The position numbers were made by a program, and so were the translations under genes. Below, one piece after another: positions 1 through 12,003 of a stretch of DNA of 64,000 nt (position 1 is its first letter; each line of letters begins with the position of its first letter). The notes below the pieces were generated by a model. The model did not search any database, was not told the DNA's origin, and was given only the letters and a program-made list of their open reading frames with translations. This DNA is from Siphonodentalium dalli (Eukaryota; Mollusca; Scaphopoda; Gadilida; Siphonodentaliidae): contig CP136064.1 of NCBI GenBank assembly GCA_032622095.1, positions 150,165,819 through 150,229,818 of the forward strand, written 5' to 3'.

Positions 1-1002
1 ATAACCAAATAAGGAGACAATTTTAGTATGCTTGTTTATGTGAGAGGTCTATATATAACAATATAAATAGTGTAGTATTAATTCACGTGGAAATAGTAAA
101 TACATCGTATTTTATTTTTCGCGATTTGGAAAATAAATAAAGTGAGTTTCGTCGTGGGGTTTTGAGGTAGGGCGGGCGGGGGAGTGGAAACATGCCTATT
201 TTTCGCTTTGGCCTTAGTATAATAATATATTTATTTAATAGTATTATATTTAACTACTAGTAACAGTGATTCCTAGGGACTGTGCGTTAACCATAAACTT
301 GGCATTCAACGTACACATTGGATGCTTTTCTTACTTCTTACACAAATTATTGAAATTATAAAGATGGAGCGCTGCATTAGAACACACTAGACTGACTAGT
401 TGAAAATCGAACTTGGTGCGAACACGAAAATAGGTGAATGTCAAGCTTGGTCATAGATTTTTTAACACTTACTTTTAAAAATACTTAAAATCGCACGATA
501 AATCGATTGAACTATAAACTAGTTTAACAACTCTACCACAATTCATTTTAAATGTGAAAACCAACATATGATAAATCTGTTATTTTCGTCGCTTCTTAAA
601 TTGTGCTGGTTATGGGCGCCGCCATTTTTTAACGCACATGACCGGTTTGTTTTGTTTTATCCAGTTTCGTGACTCTGTCGGTATCGATTCGTATCACGTG
701 TCGAGAATACAGCAGGTGCGCGAAAGCGAATTCAAAATAGAGTTACGTCCTCTATTCACCCATGATGCTTTTCGAGTTAGACTAAATCTGTAAATAGATT
801 CGGGACAATCCCTTTATGTCGCTTTCATAACATTATTTACGGAAGTATGCGTAAAAGGATATTATCGAATGTCAAAATGTTTAATTAGAGATACAGTTGT
901 CAAGCACAATACGCCAGACCAGCTACCATAGTGTGCAATTTTGAGGTTTTATGCGACGAAAAACCAGCTACTTTGATATCGTTTTGATGAAGACATCCCA
1001 AT
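1..1002 (+). promoter_or_regulatory. Upstream/promoter side and 5' UTR of the MAP4K4-like gene (approximate)
   Basis: This is the interval before the kinase start codon. It holds a GC box (GGGCGGGCGGGGG at 170-182), a YY1-like GCCGCCATTTTT at 618-629, and E-boxes CACGTG near 83-88 and at 695-700. CpG dinucleotides look denser around 590-760 than in the AT-rich DNA farther on. The start codon itself sits in an ATATGGCGAC context that resembles a YY1/initiator-type ATGGCG. No TATA box at a convincing distance and no transcription start can be fixed from sequence alone, and a non-coding upstream exon is possible. Calling this the promoter is inference from position next to the first coding exon. 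Confidence 0.45.
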
Positions 1003-1059
1003 ATGGCGACACCGAGTGTGAATGTTAGTCTAAATGATATCGACTTAGCACAGTTACGA
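1003..1059 (+). CDS. MAP4K4: Coding exon 1 of a MAP4K4/TNIK/MINK1 (misshapen) family Ser/Thr kinase
   Basis: The 19 codons read MATPSVNVSLNDIDLAQLR, and the exon ends exactly at a strong donor (CGA|GTAAGTAT at 1059/1060), phase 0. The ATG has A at -3 and G at +4 and is preceded by an in-frame TGA at 988-990, which fixes the start. The short N-terminal tail with an 'xDIDLxxLR' ending, directly followed by DPAGIFEL in the next exon, is the known layout of germinal-centre-kinase-IV proteins (vertebrate MAP4K4, TNIK, MINK1; fly msn; worm mig-15). These kinases act upstream of JNK signalling and in cytoskeletal and adhesion control. Most invertebrates have a single gene of this type, so assignment to one vertebrate paralogue is not meaningful. 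Too short to be found by ORF length; recognised by joining with exon 2. Confidence 0.9.
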
Positions 1060-1602
1060 GTAAGTATACCCATTCACTCATCTCTGTTTAATTCTGGTGT
1101 TTCAGATACAGTTAAAGCTTTTCAAACTGATCCTGTCATTCTTCAAAATGACTGTTCAGAACTCAATTGAAGTTTGACATTTGACCTGTCTCAGTTGAAT
1201 GAATTGTTATTGTTTCTCATGCTGAATAACTTGACACAACACACTCGTGAGTCAGTGAGTTGACTCACACTACATAGACTATTTTACTGATAACATCATC
1301 AGTTCTGGCAAATGTGAGAATACAGCTAACATAGCTGAATTAAGTTATATTTTCTGCTCTCAAACCGACTGTTTTTTCGATAATTAACTAGAGGGCCATT
1401 CTCCGAAAAATGGCCAAAATTCGACAAAAACGTGTCCATGTGTTGAAACGGGGTTTTAAAATGATTGTTTACCTCCCAATGACTTTATTTGACACTCACA
1501 TCATCAGACAAAACAAAATAAAACAATATCAGCTCAATCCATAGGTCAACTGCATAATAAGAGATGCTATATCATATCATATATGGGTAGGAAAATGGAT
1601 CC

Positions 1603-3674
1603 GGGCCCACTCGCCCCAGGGCCCACTCGCCCCAGGCAGATTTTGGGGTGAGATGGCCCAGGTTTCAGGGGCGAGTTGGCCCGGGTATTACATTTGTATT
1701 AAAGTTGTAAATAAGTTAATATATATTAATATATTAATTTCTTAAGTTCAGATTATGATATATTTCAGAGTTATGTCCATCAATTTTGACATTTATATTA
1801 CTTTAGGCACGTTTGTTAGCAAAGATATATCACACTAGTTGGTTTGAATGACGAACCGGCGAATTCATAAATAGCAATAATGAACTGTTTTCACATTCTT
1901 GATATTAAAGTTTCTCTTATTCCCTGAGTTCATCTCGCTATCTCTGGAGTGTGGGAAACCCTTAGAAGCCGTTATTGTCCCCATTCCTATCCTATCAAAA
2001 CAATAGAAGCAGGTTGTTTACACAGTAACCAGTCGACTAATCACACCTCACACTTCAGAGGGTGAGATGGCTTCAGAACGTGTGATAGATAATCACTTTC
2101 ATATGCCGACCACATACAGTAGACTGTAGAGCCCGAAGCCGCCATCGCACGCCGCCGCCGCCAGCCATATTGGCCACAAGCCGCCGCCAGCCATATTATC
2201 TCTGACGCCAGCCGCATGAAGAAATCTCCGCCGCCAGAATTGTAAAATGGCTGAGCCATGTGCATGGTCTTATATAGTGTTGAAACGATTAGTGAATTTC
2301 TGAGTCGACTAGTCGAGGCCCAAAAGTCACGTTGCGTCGACTAGTCGGTACCCGATATCAAAACTTTCAAACATAACATTGTACGGAAAATTCATCGTAC
2401 ATGGCGTACACTGATGCAATGGCGTTCTATTGCGTTGCGCATTTCCCTGCATACACACCAATTTATTTGGGAAATAAAACTGTAAACATCTTGATATTTA
2501 TCCAACACACTGAATGTAATTATATAATTAGACATGTGGTGGATAATGATTAGATACACGATCATTTATACAGGTTTTAAATTTAATATCAGCGTTCAAG
2601 GTTATTTCGTTTAGTCACGTGATCACCAATAAACCGGTGCCGAGCGGTGTCACTATAAAATGTTAATGTTCAGACTAAATACGCCCTATAGTATAGGCTA
2701 CGTTGTAGAATACGATAGCCAGTTCTTAATGTCAGTATCATTTATATACGGTAGCACCAATGACATCACCTTAAGCGACCTTCACCCAGCGTCGCATCAT
2801 AATCCGACGGTGCGAGATCAATGGAAATATACACAGTGTCTGTATCAAAGCGGTCTCGGACAAACTACAAAGCCGGTTCAATCATTGCCATCATGTCTTT
2901 GACCTCAAACGACGAGTGAGACATTGTGTTGTCAATTTCATTCGTCCAATTAATAGTCGGGTCACCGGTCCGTGTGTGTCTATACTAGTAACACTGTCAG
3001 TTCCGGGTGCCACCAAACGTTATACTTACCATAACTTACGCGCAGTTAACACCGTTTATGCCGGAATCGATCTTGAAAACGTTATACATGAAACTAATAC
3101 ACTATATTCCGACTAGTCGACGGCAAAATTCAGAGTCGACGTTCTGACATTTCTGCGTCGTCTATGACTAGTCGATTAATCGTTTCAACCCTAGTCTTAT
3201 ATGTTAAGGACAACTGCACTGCGGATCACAAATAACTAAACCGCATTGCCTAAATATTGGCATACTCGTATGGACATGTGCACAGCCAGGTTGTTATACT
3301 ATCAGAACACCCGGGGCCTCTCATTGTGGAATAGACTATTCCAGTGCATGCTTTCATATAACAGAGTGGGAGCATCCATTCAGTATTGAAAGGGTTTAAA
3401 GTATAAATTGTTTATTTCGACACGACTCAGTCTCAGACATTGCGGACATTTGTCAATATACTAGTACTAGTATGCATATAACCTGTAGAAGAGAATTGAA
3501 AATAGTTTGAAATATTATATATCAATACTATCGGATTCAGCATTCAATGATGTATGCATACATGTATGTCGCAAGATGCCAGTCTGAAGTCGACAGAAGT
3601 CCCAATGTTAATTATACCTTGGGGCGAGCTGGCCCGGGGCGAGCTGGCCCAGGTCGACGGGGGCGAGTGGGCCC
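1603..3674. mobile_element. TIR element with GGGCCCACTCGCCCC ends
   Basis: Perfect 15-bp terminal inverted repeats lie at 1603-1617 and 3660-3674. Each end also carries further copies of a GGGGCGAGYTGGCCC-like word: three more near 1619-1683 and two near 3620-3650, some in opposite orientation. Such clustered subterminal words are typical of transposase-binding sites. The interior has no recognisable transposase and is interrupted by a 919-bp hAT-type element. No convincing target duplication was found; a similar GGAAAAT word lies outside both ends but not at equal distance. The superfamily is unassigned. Confidence 0.6.
2275..3193. mobile_element. Non-autonomous hAT-type element, 919 bp, with 8-bp target duplication
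   Basis: The ends TAGTGTTGAAACGATTAGT (left) and the inverse of TAGGGTTGAAACGATTAATC (right) form imperfect terminal inverted repeats of about 30 bp rich in GTCGACTAGTCGA words. They are flanked by perfect 8-bp duplications GTCTTATA (2267-2274 and 3194-3201), the hAT hallmark. ORFs of 80 and 66 codons inside show no recognised transposase features, so this is a MITE-like or deleted copy. It is nested in the GGGCCC-ended element and is therefore younger than it. Confidence 0.8.
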
Positions 3675-6600
3675 GTTTCCAGGAAAATACCATTTTCTCC
3701 TTGTCCTTGATGTAGGATTGGTTTGAAAGTTATACAAAACTTACCGAAGTTTTAGATTGCAATTGACCAGGTTTTTTGTTGTTAAATTTACCCTCACATC
3801 CTCTAAATGGAAATAGCAAAGCAGAGAATGTGTGGAATAATATTTTGTTGTCTTGTGGTATCGATATGCCAGTGTCTATTGGTACGCCGCAAGATACGTT
3901 ACCGTGAAAGAGTGGTCGAAATCCAGTTGATATTTGCAGATCAAAAACTGAACATACCATAGTGATATCCGTACACTATTATTGATCACTTTGATATACA
4001 ATATATGATGTATCTCAGAGAGAATACAATATGACTGTCACATAAATAAAAATTGGGTGTCCTGCCTAGTCGCCATATTGCTGAAAATGAAATACGACAG
4101 CAAGATACGTACGTTACAACAAGATACGTTACCGTAATTTTCCGATTTTGGCTGAATGTCCACCAAACAGCCTTCAGCGGTTCTGTGAATACTTTTGGAC
4201 ACTGGACGCAGTTACCCTAAGTCAAACCATATATATCAGCTGATATATCTGTAAAAACAAATATATATATCCATATAACTGAATATAATTATATAACTAA
4301 TGTTAGTCCATCGATTAATCGGCAAACGAAAGCCACGCACAATTTGCAAAGTGTCTGATTTCACAAATCCGCTCTTCTCAACGTGGAGCCCTATGGTAAA
4401 TGAAAACCAAACAAAGCCCCTCTTAACATATGTTTTAGATCAGTCCATATAGTTATAACTGCATGTACTTAAATTAATTATCACACAACACACCAGCTTC
4501 TACCGTACACCGTATAATTCGTACATGATTATGACGTCGTCTACGTTAGCCGTGGTGTCTAATGCGTTTGACGTTAAATTTTATATTCCGCCCGATATGA
4601 GTTCGAATCCCGAATATGATTTTTTTTGTATTTGTCCCAAATAACAAAGATATGTTTTTGTCTTAATTTTTATTTAGTTTTCCACTAAGCAATTTAATGA
4701 CTCATAATGATACAACACGTTATTTACTAGTATATAAATTATATTATATATGATATCATATTATATTGAGTACTCTAAATTAATTTCACTTTAGTCCCTA
4801 AATTATATGATTGTCGCCTTCATAATTAAGGCATGACGAGCACTCCTTTCAGTGCAAAACTGGTTTTGTTTTCAAATAAACAGAAGAATTTTTAAAGCTG
4901 GATTCGAACCATCATCGCGCGTTTGAGAGTACGGTATCATCAACTCGAAAAATGATGCGCCACCTTGCGTCAAAAGTGTGAACTATTACAGACTCGCGCA
5001 CGATATTGAACGCAGGCGTTCCACGCTATTTTGCCCAATTCCCAGTACATTGGACACATAAGTTTGTTTATAATATATGAAGCGAACGTATGTGCCCATT
5101 GTACTGGGAATTTAAGTTATACATGTATATGGTATACATCATGATGTACCGTATATGGTATACATCATGTGGCCCCTATTTTCGGACAATTTATACAGGC
5201 ATAACTATCTTATATCTGTTTGGGCAAGATGACGTATTGTCCAGGCCAAACATTATTGGCATAGTGAACATAAATACGTTACCATGCAAGTTAATTTAAA
5301 CAATTTAAGGTATGGAGCTGATATGTTGAGCAACAAACATCAATATAAACCAAATACGTGTTTTAGTTGGGTTGACATATTAGTCGGAACATTGAACTTT
5401 GAGTTGACCCGATCTGCCATAACTTGCTGCAAGATACGTTACCGTCCATACATGTCTAAATAGTGATAGTATGTGAGTGAAGCAGTGTGAATCATGCCAA
5501 GAAAATTACAAATTTTACAATAGAAAAAGTGTGGCCATATATGAAGATTCGCTTGCTGAGTGAGTTTGTCATATACAGAATTTTCACTTGACGATAGCTG
5601 ATTATTCAGGAAATATCCTCTATTGAAACCTTATGTTGCTCCTAATGGATGTTTCCAGGCCATATACTGACTAAATTCCATGGTTTCTGGACTACTGTAT
5701 CTATAAAATATGTGTCAATGACACGCCAGTTACAGAGAAAAATTATGAGTGGACTATCAGATAGTTCAGTTTTTTTTCGATAACTGCACGAGACTAATAT
5801 AGTTCGTTGGTAACGTATCTTGTTTCTCGTGCACGGGGATCCATGTTTTTCAAGTACTCAGTTCACATATAAATATGAACAAACAAATTGCCCCAGTTAT
5901 GTTCTGATGTCCTGTGGATACTCAGCTTTCTGGTGAAATAAATTTTAGCGCGATCTATAAGAGTTTGTTTTTGGCGAGTTTCATCAGCCCTATTTTGCAC
6001 TTTTCTGGAGAATGGCCCTGGAAACCCCAATTTGCGCATAAAAACTTTGTTGTGCCATTCTCCAATCCCTTTGTTGACACGTTTATTTATGTTTACCTTC
6101 CATCGTAAATTTCCACACAAAATTTAAATCACTGTAAATTGCAACATTTTTCACAAAACTAGTAACGTTTTTGATTTGTTTGAAAGTAACAGGGTGACCT
6201 AAATTTGATGCTCAAATTAGCGCTTCTAGTTTATTATTGAAAAACAGCTGGTTATAGCCAGAATATAGAGAATCTAGATTTGGATTCTCGCCGAAATATA
6301 AGCCCTGCTTTTTCAAATTCACGATTCAATTGATATTTTTGCTAACATTCTAACAATTGTTGCCTTGGGTGATGATAAATGCATTGCCATGCATCTGAAT
6401 CATTTATAAATGTTAACCCTGTACATTTTTATCAATGTTGTAATTTGTCCAGTTAAGTCTCATGGCCCATTCTCAATAAAACCATGCATTTGATGTCGCC
6501 ACAATCTCTTCCTTGAATGGGAAGCATGTCTATCGTTCTGTGGTGACTCAATGATAGGACAACGCAACCTGATTATAATGCGCTAGTCAGTGGTCACTGA

Positions 6601-7947
6601 CCTTCGATTAAAGGTGTCCACCACGATCTTCAAATATGGCCAAATGTAACATTCGTTACTGTCGCCACTGCGCTATTCAGCATGTTATCGCCCATTAATC
6701 TGTATTTCACCAAAGCCAGAGTCCCCGTCATATTTTTTTAATTATGTACGTATTGACTATATCGTGTTTGAACAGAACAATTGGTGTATAATCATCTCTG
6801 ATACATCGCGAGTTGTATAATAAGTATGATCATGCCATTTTGTTAAATCTGATGTGAAATGGTTCTTCACTCTAACTCAAATTGTTGAAAAAATGTAACA
6901 TTCGTTACTGTTACTTTCGTTACCATTTTACTAGCCCTTTGAGAAATATTTCCCTTTGTATGCCACGTGCATGCAACATGCGTGAATTGATGTCAAACGC
7001 ATCGACAAAACATATATGAAGAAGACCACCACAATACCTCCTTATCTGTCAACGAAAATTCATATTTTGCACGTTTATAGTGATATATCTAAAAACTATA
7101 AACAAATGTATCAATGCACCTCACATTTAATGTAATCATTTGCTCGCGTGTCATCGAACCGGAGTGTGTAATATGTGGCCATATATTTCTGAAATCTTGC
7201 GAACCCGATTCTGACAACATCCTAAAGATTTCCTGACACATATAGCTTTGTCAGGACGCCATTAAAGGCGGGAAACTTTCATTACCGTATGTAACGAAAG
7301 TTACATAATGACTGTTTTTGAGAGCTTCTCTGTTTTCACACTCAGCATTGGATTAGTGGCGCTTTTGTTTGTAAAAAAAATAACTGAGCACAGCGAAATT
7401 GTCTTTAACGGCAATAATGATTACTTTCTGTCCATAATTAGCATTTCACGAATTACATGTCACCTGTTGTGACATCATCACATGGAGTTAATTGTCATGG
7501 CCCAGCGTTACTTTATATAACTTTTTGGTAATTATGTTCTAGTCTGTTCAATCGAAGGCCTATATTTTTACACCGAAGTTCACACTGTCGCAATGGACCA
7601 TGTTCGCACCAACCAATGTCAATGACAATAGGCCGGGCCTACTATAAATGCTTTGGTATCAATTGTTTTGCATGGAAGTTAAATATAATGTGGAATAACA
7701 AAATGTAGTGGGTGAATAATATCACTATATATCTGATGTCTCGTTTCCAATTGTCTGTGAGTGATTTATTTCATCAAGCTAGCGTCTGTCATGAAATGCA
7801 CCTCCCCTCGTGTCATACATCACTACACTGCAGCAACCTAAATTATGCCACGAATCTCGATTCGAGCTATGTCCCAAGTCACATATACCACTCATTCGCC
7901 TGAAATCTTTCTGACATATTTTGTTTATACAGTCATGTGCCTTATGT
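3675..7947. other. Gene-free intron stretch with recurrent short motifs
   Basis: No gene was recognised. The stretch contains five copies of an AAGATACGTTACCGT-type word (3889-3905, 4100-4117, 4120-4135, 5429-5445, and inverted near 5809-5823), plus a weaker one at 5273-5283. From 6.6 kb on it holds GTAAC-N4-GTTAC palindromes (6646-6659, 6895-6908, 7291-7304). Two tRNA B-box-like words lie near 4610 and 4895. The ORFs of 60-85 codons here have no recognisable domains. Confidence 0.5.
4540..4640 (+). repeat. Possible tRNA-derived (SINE-like) fragment
   Basis: The word GAGTTCGAATCCCG near 4610 matches a Pol III B-box. About 55 bp upstream TAGCCGTGGTG resembles an A-box, and a T8 run follows shortly after as a possible terminator. 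The arms do not fold into a clean tRNA, so this is at best a decayed tRNA or SINE head. A second B-box-like word in the opposite orientation (GGATTCGAACC, near 4890) lies about 280 bp away. Confidence 0.25.
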
Positions 7948-9294
7948 CAGGGTTTCCGCCAGGCCGCCCATTCCCCTCGCAGATGATCTGTTTGATTCAT
8001 GCTTGTACCAAAAGTCAGTAGCAATATGTCGTGAAAAAATCCGGCTGCAACTGGAGTTGAAAAAGCGGGTCAAATAGCGACATTAGATACAGCGTAATAC
8101 ATGTCGGGGTAAACATCAAAGAATGCCGGACTGTTGAGTACGGATATTTTTGTGCACGGGATTCCATGGATGAAACTACTCACGCTGAAAGACCCCGTGC
8201 TATCGTACGATTACATAATTGGATCAAAGAACACCCAATTGCTGGGTCGGGACATTTTAATGCACGGGATATTCGTGGATGAAACTACTCAATGTTGATC
8301 ATTTATCTTATTGCTGTATTATCATTTGTTTTGAGTTCGATGTAAGTGAAGTTCCTGAAAAATACATGTGATTCTCTACGTGTGTTGATTATTATGCGTA
8401 TATTGCCATGCATACTCAACAAAATCCCAAAGTGATTTATTTCACAATAATACAGAACCTGTCCCAAATCAGATTTTATAGCGGGAATTCATAGTGACAA
8501 CACCATTCATTATTCATTTGAGCCATATTACATGCACGGAGGATAAACACATAATAGTTTCCTTGTCCCGCCTGGGTCCCCAAGCACAATCAACGACGCA
8601 CATGTTCACATTTCCCACCAAAACTCAATTATATTTTATAAAACGTTGGCTAAAACTCTGTTCTATAGCTGCGGTCGTCAGTTGTTGGCCTATAAAGACT
8701 ATTGAACAAGCTACGCGTTCCGAGTGAAAGATTTTGCTACCATTCGTATTTCGCGGCTATATATAAATAGCTCCTGCAGACAAACCCTGCAGTATGACGT
8801 CACAGTGCACAAATAGTTTTACGATTGACAGAATATATAATCCTGTCAGTTTTATTTTCACGGACGCTACTTGAAATTCTAAGAAATACTTTATTCAATT
8901 CTCCTTGCTAGGTATTATTGGTCAATGTGTAGATGCTTTTTAGTGTTTATATTCATTATAGCTGTTGGAATTGTAAGTTATAAATGTATAAACACTGTAA
9001 CTCGTAGCTCGTTCATTTATATAGTCTTCAATCAGACGGCAGTCTTATACATACGTAATTACATAATTAATTATTTGGATACCATCAGCAATATTAATGC
9101 ACCCACGGAAATGATCGACTTGCATAATATACGTAGCTTTGGATTGCTTTGCGGGACACTCAGGTGCAAGGAAATGGCTACTTTGCAGTGTAAAATAACA
9201 AACTTTTCACCCGATGGGACAAACCATGGTTGTCCCGTTGCGTTATGTGTTTCCTCAATACGGACTCATTAATTTCCCCCTGGCGGAAACCCTG
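7948..9294. mobile_element. hAT-like TIR element with CAGGGTTTCCGCCAGG ends
   Basis: The left end CAGGGTTTCCGCCAGG (7948-7963) is mirrored by CCTGGCGGAAACCCTG (9279-9294), a perfect 16-bp inverted repeat of a type common in animal hAT elements. The exact 7-bp word CTTATGT directly flanks both ends (7941-7947 and 9295-9301), so the duplication looks 7 rather than the usual 8 bp. The 115-codon ORF at 8925-9272 begins with a hydrophobic stretch but matches nothing I recognise. Inside, 8110-8290 has a degenerate direct repeat built around 'GCACGGGAT..GGATGAAACTACTCA'. Confidence 0.65.
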
Positions 9295-9301
9295 CTTATG
9301 T

Positions 9302-11472
9302 GTTTCACATTGAGAGTGGTCCAGGTCACGATTTCATGATTTGCGTGACTTATAAATGTGAGCCAATGTTGCAAAAAAACAATGAATGTGGCTATATGAT
9401 CTGGGGGAATTTCCACATTTTAAGCGACGCAAACCAAACATTGGCTCACAACCATAACATAAATCATGCAATTTCGAGATATCTGGGATCTTCACTTGAT
9501 GTGACGTGCATTATATTAGGAATAATGTATTGACTGAGATATATAACATGCGTTCCCCATCAGATCAGAACAGAATAAAGTGCCCACGTTTTGAACTAGC
9601 GGAATACGGTCTACATGCTTATGTGGATGTATAGCTAGAGTATAGACGTTCATGACATGATATATTAGACTATCAGCCACTTGATAATATAGTTATATTT
9701 GGTTGTGGACTACTTGTGTTTCATCTGTATGTCTTATAATAAACTACAACAAAATAAAATATTAAAACTTGACTATTTCATCACACATGCAGTATATAAA
9801 TTGACACAGTGTCACCCTAAATTCGAAATAAATAGCCCATTCCCATTTTGACTCTCGGTATTTAGTAGCACTCCGTGTGCATGCATGGGGTGACATGTGA
9901 TACATGCGATAGGGTAATGTTGACTCTTAGGCTTTTCATATTTCATTCTTGAACTTCTAATCCAAGTCTTTCATTCTTGGACGATTGTTCTCCAGATCTG
10001 TTTCTGATGTATTTGCCTCATTCTATCAGTTCTGTCAGTCTTGTTGTATGGACAGTTTTGCTGAGCACCGACTGGTCTTTGAACGTGTAACATTCGTTAC
10101 GCATGATTATCTTCCCGGTGAATACAATGATACATATGTGTATGATTACATTAGAATCACATGCATACTTGTATCATGTGAATGATGTTTCATGTATATA
10201 TATATAGGTACATGTATGAGGTGTGATCTGTAGATCGACATCAATTATAATGGCATGCTGGATCATGCAGTAACCTTTGTTACAAAGATGCCTATAAGTC
10301 ACATGTTGTTTCATATCTAGTTTTGAACTGAGATGGTGAACCATCCACCTTTAATACTTTGCAGTAATCTGTAAACAGAACATAAACTAGGAAACCTCAT
10401 AAATATATTATAAAGCAAGGCAATCGCGCTAAAGGAAAATTATAACCCTTGTAACATTCGTTACATTTATATACCTGAATCATCGATCACGTTAGGATGT
10501 TTTCAGTTGGAAGTTTCTCAAAAGTAGGTTGTTGGCATATATATCTAATTCAATAGTAACTGATAAAAACAACAGTAGATCAAAATAACTTGTATGAATT
10601 TATAAATAAACAACTAAACTAGAATGAGTTTTCATGTATGACGTATTTGTCTCGCTTCATTTAATTGTCAGTCAGTGTCGGAACTATTAATTGTTCATTC
10701 GTTGTTTATACTCATAGATCGAAGTTAATGATTAGTTGAACAAAGACAATGAGACATGGGCCTCATCACCCACAGAAACCCGAGCATGTGTTGCATAAAC
10801 GCGACTTAATGTCATGGATGATGGTTTAGGTTATACTGATTTTTTTTCCGTTACAAGTGAGAAAATATGCCTTTGTTGCATTGTACAGGGCACTGCTATA
10901 AAACCGAGCAATGAGCTCAATTGTTTGCATCTTTTCGTTTTTTGAAAACCTAGAACTCTCAACAAAAATTGTAAATGTATTTTGTTTCGAAATATCGTGA
11001 TTATTTTTTTCGATTTCACTACTCATAAATGCACCGTCTTATTGAGAATTGGCCTCATGTATGTGGCTACAAGCCTTATTCAAGTTATTGAAACGGAAGT
11101 AATGAAAAAAATGCGTGTTGCTTATCATTTTATTGATGAGTTTCAATAGCACGAAATTAGAACATGTTAATTTCTGTTTTACATGTCCGACAAAAACCTG
11201 AATTACAACTGTTATAGTAAAAATATGTGGGTTTTGCTATTTCATAAATGGACAGAGGAGACATAAACATGACGTTGGTTGTTACTGGAATAATTAAAAA
11301 ATTAAACAAGTCTTTCCTTGCGGAAGGCGAAGTTTGATTGTGATTCTATAAGATATATAGAGTCACTGGAGGATATCAAATGCCTCCCTCCCTCCCTAGC
11401 TGTTTTTCATGGGATGGAACTGCATCCACTCGTCAAATTAAAAAAATTTTGATTCACAAATTTTCCTAATTG
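9302..11472. other. Gene-free intron stretch
   Basis: No gene was recognised. It contains three more GTAAC-N4-GTTAC palindromes (10087-10100, 10270-10283, 10451-10464). The ORFs of 62-77 codons are not convincing. Otherwise it is ordinary AT-rich intron DNA. Confidence 0.45.
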
Positions 11473-11619
11473 CTTATGTTTTGGGTACACATAGTGTCAA
11501 CGTCCAGTTTGATTACTCGTCATCCGTCCTTCTGTCTCTCTATCCATAGACACTTTACTCATGGTGCAATAACTCAAACATTTTCTATCTGATCCGGTCC
11601 AAGAAACCACAATTCATAT

Positions 11620-11790
11620 TAAAGACAGTAAGTAGCCTTCAATAAAATAGTTTCACACATTACAGTGTTTTACAAGTAGAATGGATGCTGAAATCCATAA
11701 CCTTCATGGATATGGATTTGAGCTCCTAGCTACTTTTAAAACATTGTAATGTGTGAAACCATTGTATAGAGGACTACTTGTCATCTTTTA
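11620..11790. repeat. Snap-back MITE (about 170 bp)
   Basis: Two arms of about 80 bp are mirror images: 'TTTCACACATTACAGTGTTTTA' type sequence (left, from 11650) returns as 'AAAACATTGTAATGTGTGAAAC' (ending 11759), and similarity continues outward through AAGTAG..CC words to about 11620 and 11790. The centre reads AAATCCATA..TATGGATTT. It would fold into one long imperfect hairpin. No ORF and no clear target duplication. Confidence 0.65.
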
Positions 11791-11875
11791 TATGAACTGT
11801 TGTAATCTGTTTCAAGTTAGGAGTCATAGGGGGCCAGAATCCTCATCTGACATATTACATATAGAGGATCTCACA

Positions 11876-12003
11876 TGAGTTTCTATTTTATACGGAATTT
11901 ATCAACCGAGTTCACTAAATTACAATTTGAGCCGAGGTTTACCGAGGCTCAACTAGAATTTAGTGGACGAGGTTGATAAATTACGCATAAAATAGAATGA
12001 GTT
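11876..12003. repeat. Snap-back MITE (about 128 bp)
   Basis: The left arm TCTATTTTATACGGAATTTA continues with TCAACCGAGTTCACTAAATT and GAGCC. The right arm is GGCTC, then AATTTAGTGGACGAGGTTGA, TAAATTACGCATAAAATAGA. The two are inverted copies with few mismatches around a short CCGAGGTTTACCGAGG centre. It lies about 90 bp from the other snap-back element, so this is a local cluster of hairpin-type insertions inside the old family-B repeat. Confidence 0.65.

Noticed and set aside
8925-9272. 115-codon ORF with signal-like N-terminus
   Set aside because: It lies inside a TIR element next to its end, has no homology I recognise and ordinary intron composition.
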